64,000 nt of DNA from a virus, in IMG/VR virus record IMGVR_UViG_3300029911_000002, positions 124,001 through 188,000 of that record, one strand, 5' to 3'. Below the pieces are notes generated by a model. It did no database searches. It was not told where the DNA came from and saw nothing but the letters and a program-made list of their open reading frames with translations. The translations under genes and the position numbers were made by a program. Below are positions 58,968-64,000 of the stretch, piece after piece; position 1 is the stretch's first letter, and every line of letters starts with the position of its first letter.

Positions 58968-59528
58968 TTATTTAAATGAATCAAATTTCATTATACTGGA
59001 AACTACTTTTTCTTCTTTTTTAGATTTTTCTGTTTCTTCATCAACATCTTCTTCAACAATTTCTATTTTTTTCTCAAAAGCTGCTTCCAATTTTGAGATT
59101 GTGTCATTTTTCTCGACTACTTTTTCAACTTTTTTTTCAACTTTTTTTTCAACAATTGGTTTATTTTCAAATTTTGTTTCTGATACAGATATTCTTGGTT
59201 TATTTGAAGGTTTTTGAATTTCAGATACCATTTCTTCTATTTTAATAGAAGCTTTACTTTTTATTTCAAAATTATCTTGCCACACTGGAAAATATAAATC
59301 TTCTGATATAATTTCAAATTTTATTTTTCCATTATCACCTTTTTCATATAGACTCAATTTAGGAATTTCAAATCTACAAATATCATTTTCAATCTTACCT
59401 ATTAAAAGAACATTTTTATTTTCTTTTGTCATTAATATTAATCTTGGCTCAACATCATTTACGTTAATGCCATCACTATTTATTTTAAATTTTAAAATAT
59501 CATTCTCTTTATTGTTAAATAAATCCAT
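58968..59528 (-). CDS. Possible scaffold- or head-core-like protein
   Basis: The 186-aa protein has a beta-type N-terminal domain (MDLFNNKENDILKFKINSDG ... VEPRLILMTKENKNVLLIG ... YEKGDNGKIKFEIISEDLYFPVW, residues 1-90). A Lys/Glu/Val-rich low-complexity tail follows (repeated VEKKVEKKVEKVVEK, about 125-140) with an acidic stretch and a final MKFDSFK. The pattern suits a scaffold, core or tether protein of the prohead, but there is no direct evidence. It stands alone between convergent terminator and divergent fibre gene. Confidence 0.5.
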   Translation of the reverse strand: MDLFNNKENDILKFKINSDGINVNDVEPRLILMTKENKNVLLIGKIENDICRFEIPKLSLYEKGDNGKIKFEIISEDLYFPVWQDNFEIKSKASIKIEEMVSEIQKPSNKPRISVSETKFENKPIVEKKVEKKVEKVVEKNDTISKLEAAFEKKIEIVEEDVDEETEKSKKEEKVVSSIMKFDSFK

Positions 59529-59633
59529 ATTAATTATTTATTTTTTATATTCTATATATTAATAAAAAAATATAGAATTATATATTAAAATTTTGATCTT
59601 CTTTTTTTAATATATAATAAAAAATTAAGTTTA

Positions 59634-60992
59634 ATGTCAACTGGAGTAATACTTCCAAATAATTCGTTAATAGCAGATTTGACCAGTAAATATTGGCTTT
59701 ATTTTTCAGATAATTTTGGAAGTATAAATGCTACACTTATTAATGATTCTAATGGACATCCAATAACAGGATATATATCTGGAAGAACCTCAATTTATTA
59801 TGATTTTGATTATTCTGGTAATACTCAAGAAGGTAGAATACCAAACACTGATGTAGATTTTACTGCTGTTGCCATTGGGCAAAATATCGCTAGATATTCT
59901 ATAATTAAAGGTGTAATCACAAGTGGTTTAACAAATATAATTTTAACTTCGGATACAGATTGGAATTATTCTGGTAATACTCAAGGAACAAGTGGCACAT
60001 CAGGAATAGATGGAGAAAATGGTACATCAGGAGCTTCTGGTAGTGAAACTCTTGAACTTACAATTACTGGAGTTCAAGATGGTATAAATAAGAATTTTAT
60101 ATTATCTAGCGGAGTCAGTTATATCCACATGTTTTATGTTGATGGTCAATTACAAACATATAATAACGATTATTATGTTTCTGGATTAACTTTAACATTT
60201 ATTAAAATACCACCTAAAGAAAGTGATATTTTAAGATTATTCATCACACAGCATGGCGGTGTTTTTGGTACATCAGGAACAGATGGAACATCAGGAACAG
60301 ATGGAACATCAGGAGCTTCTGGTAGTGAGTCTCTTGAAATTACAATTACTGGAATTCAAGATGGTATAAATAAGAATTTTATATCATCAAGTGGTATTAG
60401 TGAAAATCATATGTTTTATGTTGATGGTCAATTACAAACATATAATAACGATTATTATGTTTCTGGATTAACTTTAACATTTATTAAAAATCCTCCTAAA
60501 GAGAGTGATATTTTAAGATTGTTTATTACTCAGCATGGCGGTGTTTTTGGTACATCAGGAACAAACGGTACAAGCGGATCATCAGGGTCATCAGGTAGTT
60601 CAGGGTCATCAGGTAGTTCAGGTTCATCAGGTAGTTCTGGAACAAATGGTACATCAGGTATAAATGGAGATATTATAAACGAAATTGATATTTCTGGAAT
60701 TCAAGATGGAGTAAATAAAAATTTTATATTATCAAATGAAATTGTAAGTGAAAATCATATGTTTTATGTAGATGGACAATTACAAACATATAATAATGAC
60801 TATTATATCTCTGGATTAACTTTAACATTTATTAAAATTCCGCCTAAATATAATTATATTTTAAGATTGTTTGGTAGTATAGGCACAAATTATCATAATG
60901 GAATTACTATTAATCAAAATATTGTTGTTGATAATTATGGAACAATAAAAACATTAAATATTGTTAATGGTTTGATAATATCAATAACATAA
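59634..60992 (+). CDS. Collagen-like tail fibre with three repeated modules
   Basis: The 452-aa protein has an N-terminal attachment-like domain (residues 1-110). It then alternates collagen-type Gly-x-y segments (GTSGTSGIDGENGTSG, GTSGTDGTSGTDGTSG, then a GSSG run) with three near-identical modules of about 70 aa: 'ITG(I/V)QDGINKNFI... HMFYVDGQLQTYNNDYYVSG', then LTLTFIK and a DILRLF segment. The C-terminal part is GITINQNIVVDNYGTIKTLN. The modular trimeric-fibre design suits receptor binding. Gly-x-y repeats and repeated modules at DNA level allow recombination between copies. A late-type element lies upstream. Confidence 0.8.
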   Translation: MSTGVILPNNSLIADLTSKYWLYFSDNFGSINATLINDSNGHPITGYISGRTSIYYDFDYSGNTQEGRIPNTDVDFTAVAIGQNIARYSIIKGVITSGLTNIILTSDTDWNYSGNTQGTSGTSGIDGENGTSGASGSETLELTITGVQDGINKNFILSSGVSYIHMFYVDGQLQTYNNDYYVSGLTLTFIKIPPKESDILRLFITQHGGVFGTSGTDGTSGTDGTSGASGSESLEITITGIQDGINKNFISSSGISENHMFYVDGQLQTYNNDYYVSGLTLTFIKNPPKESDILRLFITQHGGVFGTSGTNGTSGSSGSSGSSGSSGSSGSSGSSGTNGTSGINGDIINEIDISGIQDGVNKNFILSNEIVSENHMFYVDGQLQTYNNDYYISGLTLTFIKIPPKYNYILRLFGSIGTNYHNGITINQNIVVDNYGTIKTLNIVNGLIISIT

Positions 60993-61041
60993 ATTATCAA
61001 TAACATAAATTATCAATAACATAAATTATCAATAACATAAT
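60980..61041 (+). repeat. Four tandem copies of a 16-bp repeat after the fibre stop
   Basis: ATCAATAACATAAATT is repeated almost exactly four times, covering the last codons of the fibre gene, its stop and part of the intergenic region before the next gene. Confidence 0.85.
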
Positions 61042-61077
61042 TTTATATATAATATAAATAAAAATAAATTAAAAATA

Positions 61078-64000
61078 ATGAGTACAAGATTAGATGCGAA
61101 TGATAGATTAAAAGGATTAAGTTTTAAAAAACCTTGTATCGTTGCGACATTAGAAAATGTAAATTTAACAGGGTCAACTAATGTAATTGATGGAGTATCT
61201 TTAAATTTAAATGATAGAATATTAGTCATAAATCAGATAGATCAGATAGATAATGGTATTTATATTGTTTCAAATGTTGGTACAGGTTCTGATGGCGTTT
61301 TATTACGAGCAAATGATTTTTCTACAAGTGATGATATATTTGCTGGAATTAACATTTATATTTTATCAGGAGATACATATAATGATAGTTATTTCATATT
61401 AAATACCGAAAATCCTATATTAGATATTACTCCGTTATTTTTCTCTAATAAAAAAATGTTAGATACTCAAAATGTAAGTAATAATCAAGTATTATTATAT
61501 AATAATAATTCAATAATTGGTTATACAGGACTAACATATGATGGTAATACATTAGATATAAATGGTAATGTTAATATAACAGGTAATACAACAGTAATTG
61601 GAAATATTATTTCAAATACAATATCTGTAACAGGAGGAACTTCAACTCAATTTTTAAAAGCTGATGGATCTATTGATTCAACATCATATACTGATTTTAA
61701 TTTATTTACTGGTGAAACATTTGATAGAATAAGTGGTGATACATATTTGAATAATTTATTAACAGGTGAAACATTTGATAGATTATCAGGTGATACATTT
61801 TTAAATGAATTATTAACAGGTGAAACATTTGATAGAATTTCAGGAGATACATTTTTAACTGAATTATTAACTGGTGAAACATTTGATAGAATTTCTGGAG
61901 ACACAGTATTAAATGATTTAATTACAGGATTAACTTCAACAGTTAATAATAATTATAATTTATTAACAGGTGAAACATTTAATAGAATAAGTGGAGATAC
62001 AGTATTAAATGATTTAATTGAAGAGTTATCAATAAATGCTCAAAATCAAATGAATAATGAAATTAATAATAGAATTTCAGGAGATACATTATTGAATAAT
62101 TTACTAACTGGTGAAACATTTGATAGAATAAGCGGAGACACTTTTTTAAATGAATTATTAACAGGTGAAACATTTGATAGAATAAGCGGAGACACAATAT
62201 TAAATAATTTAATTACTGGATTGACATCAACAGTTACGGATAATTATAATTTATTAACAGGTGAAACATTTAATAGAATTTCAGGAGACACATTTTTAAA
62301 TAATTTAATTACAGGATTAACACAGAATATTATAAATAATTATGTACCTTATACTGGATCTACATCAAATATAGACTTAGGATATAATAATTTAACAGCT
62401 AGTTCAATTATTAAATCTGGTGGTACATCTAATCAATTTTTAAAGGCTGATGGAACTATTGATATAACTACATATTCAAATACTGGTCATAGTCATTATC
62501 AATTATTTCAACCAAATGGTACAACTCCTTTTGTCTATACAGATAATGGTGGGTCATTTCATATTGATGGAAATATTATTCAATCAGGATCAACATATGA
62601 AACTCATACAGAACAAATATACACTACTAAAGATTATATTTATTTGAGAAGTGGAGCAACTTCTGGATTACCTGATGGACAATATGCAGGATTTACAGCT
62701 AAATTATATGACGGATCTAATGATGGTCAATTAGTCTTTGATAATAAAGGCTTTGCAAGAGTTGGAGACGTAGGTAGTTTATTGAAATTAGCAGCTATTC
62801 AAGAAACACCTACAGATACACAATTTACTTACTATGATGCTGCAACTTATTCATTAAAAACACGTGCTTTTTTAAGTGGTGATATTACAACGGCTTTAGG
62901 ATTTACTCCTTATAACGCAACTAACCCATCTAATTATATAACAATTGGATCAGTTCCTGTTGTAGCTACAACAACTCCTTTAATAAATGGAATTGCTGCA
63001 ATTGGAGCAAGTGGTAAATGGGCTGATGGAGCACATGTTCATCCAGTTGATACTTCAAGACAAGTTGCATTAAGCGGAACTGGATTTGTAAAAAGCACAT
63101 CAGGAACTATTAGTTATGACACTTCTACTTATATTCCAGTCACAGGAAATACAAATACAATAAACTTAGGTGTTAATAATTTAACAGTAGATACAAATAC
63201 TCTGTTTGTTGATTCTGTTCATCACTATTTAGGTATTACTACAAATAATCCTAATGCGTCAGTTGATATTGGAGGTTTTGGTACACCTTCTGATTATGGA
63301 GGAGGAACTGGTACGGCTAAAGTTTTAATTGCTGATAACGCGACAGGGTCATCTGGTGTTCAAATGTATAATTCTAATTCAGGAACAGCCTCTGATTTTA
63401 GATTTGCCATTTTTAATAATAATAAAAATGAATATATGGCATTTTCAACGCCAGCCGATACTAATACTAATACTTTATTTGGATTTGCAAGAAGTACATC
63501 TAATTATTTATTTAATAATTTAAATGGAGTAGGTGGCACTCTTAGAAATTTAACTATTGGTACGGTTGGAAGTTCTGACCTTATATTTGGAACTAACAAT
63601 GTAGAAAATTTAAGAATAAAATCTGGAGGTAATGTCGGGATTGGAACTACTACTCCAGGAACGTTATTAGAAATAAGTAACTCTGCAAATATATCTATTA
63701 ATTCAATTTTAAGGATTAGAGACATTAATACTGGTGGTTCATATTTTGATATCGGTTCTGCTAATGGTAGTAGTGGATTATTCATTAATCAAGGCTCTAC
63801 TAAGATAATGCAAATTAGAAGTAGTGGAAATGTAGGATTTGGAACTTCATCAACCCCTAACGCAAGATTTAATATTTATAAAAGTGGAATAATTGATTAT
63901 TTCAATATTACAAGTTCAGTTGATGGTGATGTGATGGTTATCTTAAATAATGGCAACGTCGGGATTGGAGCTACCACTCCAGACCAAAAATTATCAGTTT
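61078..64000 (+). CDS. Giant tail-fibre/receptor-binding protein (partial, runs off window)
   Basis: The frame is open from ATG 61078 through the end of the window (974 codons, no stop). The N-terminal module (MSTRLDANDRLKGLSFKKPC, then INQIDQIDNGIYIVSNVGTGSDGVLLRANDFS, residues about 1-110) is a known-style attachment module. A repeat block, LLTGETFDRISGDTFLNEL and variants, lies at residues about 205-410. Later parts have typical fibre motifs: GGTSTQFLKADGS, DDITTALGFTP-like GDITTALGFTPYN, and several 'GNVGIGTTTPGTLLEIS' elements, the last of which recur in fibre and chaperone-containing proteins (Peptidase_S74-type ends often follow). The end lies beyond the window. Confidence 0.85.
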   Translation, partial: MSTRLDANDRLKGLSFKKPCIVATLENVNLTGSTNVIDGVSLNLNDRILVINQIDQIDNGIYIVSNVGTGSDGVLLRANDFSTSDDIFAGINIYILSGDTYNDSYFILNTENPILDITPLFFSNKKMLDTQNVSNNQVLLYNNNSIIGYTGLTYDGNTLDINGNVNITGNTTVIGNIISNTISVTGGTSTQFLKADGSIDSTSYTDFNLFTGETFDRISGDTYLNNLLTGETFDRLSGDTFLNELLTGETFDRISGDTFLTELLTGETFDRISGDTVLNDLITGLTSTVNNNYNLLTGETFNRISGDTVLNDLIEELSINAQNQMNNEINNRISGDTLLNNLLTGETFDRISGDTFLNELLTGETFDRISGDTILNNLITGLTSTVTDNYNLLTGETFNRISGDTFLNNLITGLTQNIINNYVPYTGSTSNIDLGYNNLTASSIIKSGGTSNQFLKADGTIDITTYSNTGHSHYQLFQPNGTTPFVYTDNGGSFHIDGNIIQSGSTYETHTEQIYTTKDYIYLRSGATSGLPDGQYAGFTAKLYDGSNDGQLVFDNKGFARVGDVGSLLKLAAIQETPTDTQFTYYDAATYSLKTRAFLSGDITTALGFTPYNATNPSNYITIGSVPVVATTTPLINGIAAIGASGKWADGAHVHPVDTSRQVALSGTGFVKSTSGTISYDTSTYIPVTGNTNTINLGVNNLTVDTNTLFVDSVHHYLGITTNNPNASVDIGGFGTPSDYGGGTGTAKVLIADNATGSSGVQMYNSNSGTASDFRFAIFNNNKNEYMAFSTPADTNTNTLFGFARSTSNYLFNNLNGVGGTLRNLTIGTVGSSDLIFGTNNVENLRIKSGGNVGIGTTTPGTLLEISNSANISINSILRIRDINTGGSYFDIGSANGSSGLFINQGSTKIMQIRSSGNVGFGTSSTPNARFNIYKSGIIDYFNITSSVDGDVMVILNNGNVGIGATTPDQKLSV
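61696..62310 (+). repeat. 18-codon repeat array in the tail fibre
   Basis: About ten units encode (LL)TGETF(D/N)RISGDT(F/V/I)LN(E/D/N)L with a 54-bp period, interrupted by two longer units (TGLTSTV..NYN). Repeated heptad-like content points to a fibrous shaft. Near identity at DNA level would allow length change by recombination. Confidence 0.85.

Noticed and set aside
61647-61904. Minus-strand frame with repeated SPVN units
   Set aside because: It is the antisense reading of the 54-bp repeats in the giant fibre gene, so its apparent repeats come from the fibre.
1-64000. tRNA or rRNA genes
   Set aside because: I looked in the intergenic stretches for tRNA-like arms (GTTCGAxxC and CCA ends) and saw none; short gaps and AT content leave little room. 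A covariance-model search would be decisive.

Overview
The window is a very AT-rich, gene-dense segment that reads as part of a large tailed-phage genome. I infer a T4-like (straboviral-style) myovirus of a Bacteroidota host. The phage assignment rests on a UvsY-like/UvsW recombination pair, thymidylate synthase, a Dam-type methylase, an M15 endolysin-like peptidase, T4-style N-terminal capsid-targeting-like peptides (MKTYLQYIKEA, MKNFIEFINES), very large virion proteins and collagen-like or 'GIGTTTP' tail fibres. The host assignment rests on TAnnTTTG promoter boxes and AT-rich gene starts without Shine-Dalgarno sequences. The standard genetic code is used and most genes abut or overlap by 4 to 20 nt.

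Region 1 (1-4.3 kb): the end of a CRISPR array (23 repeats of 36 bp visible, running off the left edge) next to a minimal minus-strand operon, cas7-like, cas5-like, cas6. No Cas1, Cas2, Cas3, Cas8 or nuclease gene is present between the array and its flanking genes. Region 2 (4.3-8.3 kb): fifteen tandem, overlapping paralogues of one roughly 90-aa protein family plus a C-terminal remnant, with further members at 12-13.1 kb. Region 3 (8.4-16.2 kb): ribbon-helix-helix regulators, a frameshifted GIY-YIG endonuclease, a DinG/XPD-type helicase and small hypothetical genes. Region 4 (16.2-22.7 kb): a TnpB-only insertion that splits a small gene, membrane and envelope proteins including an OmpA-like lipoprotein-like/porin-like protein, and a homing-type nuclease. 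Region 5 (22.7-30.5 kb): glycosyltransferase, Dam, ThyA and a tandem pair of ADP-ribosyltransferase/Tpt1-like proteins. Region 6 (30.6-41.6 kb): small proteins sharing a MKYIKxFE start and a KFN(I/L) end, then two proteins of more than 1000 aa that are likely virion structural. Region 7 (41.6-52.1 kb): UvsY/UvsW, a second homing-type nuclease, M15 peptidase, more MKYIK/KFN proteins, and a complete IS607-type element (serine recombinase plus TnpB) that has split a GNAT acetyltransferase gene. Region 8 (52.1-64 kb): tail, baseplate and fibre proteins, the last running off the right edge.

Recurring themes are (a) families of paralogous small genes made by tandem duplication, (b) two short terminal motifs shared by otherwise unrelated proteins, N-MKYIKxFE with C-KFN(I/L) in one set and C-terminal RKxKLxxL in another, (c) mobile nucleases (two TnpB-like, GIY-YIG, two PD-(D/E)XK-like), and (d) two apparent promoter classes: host-like TAnnTTTG boxes in front of cas and small-gene operons, and a T-run plus TATATATAA element in front of virion genes. 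All functional calls come from reading translated motifs; no database search was possible.
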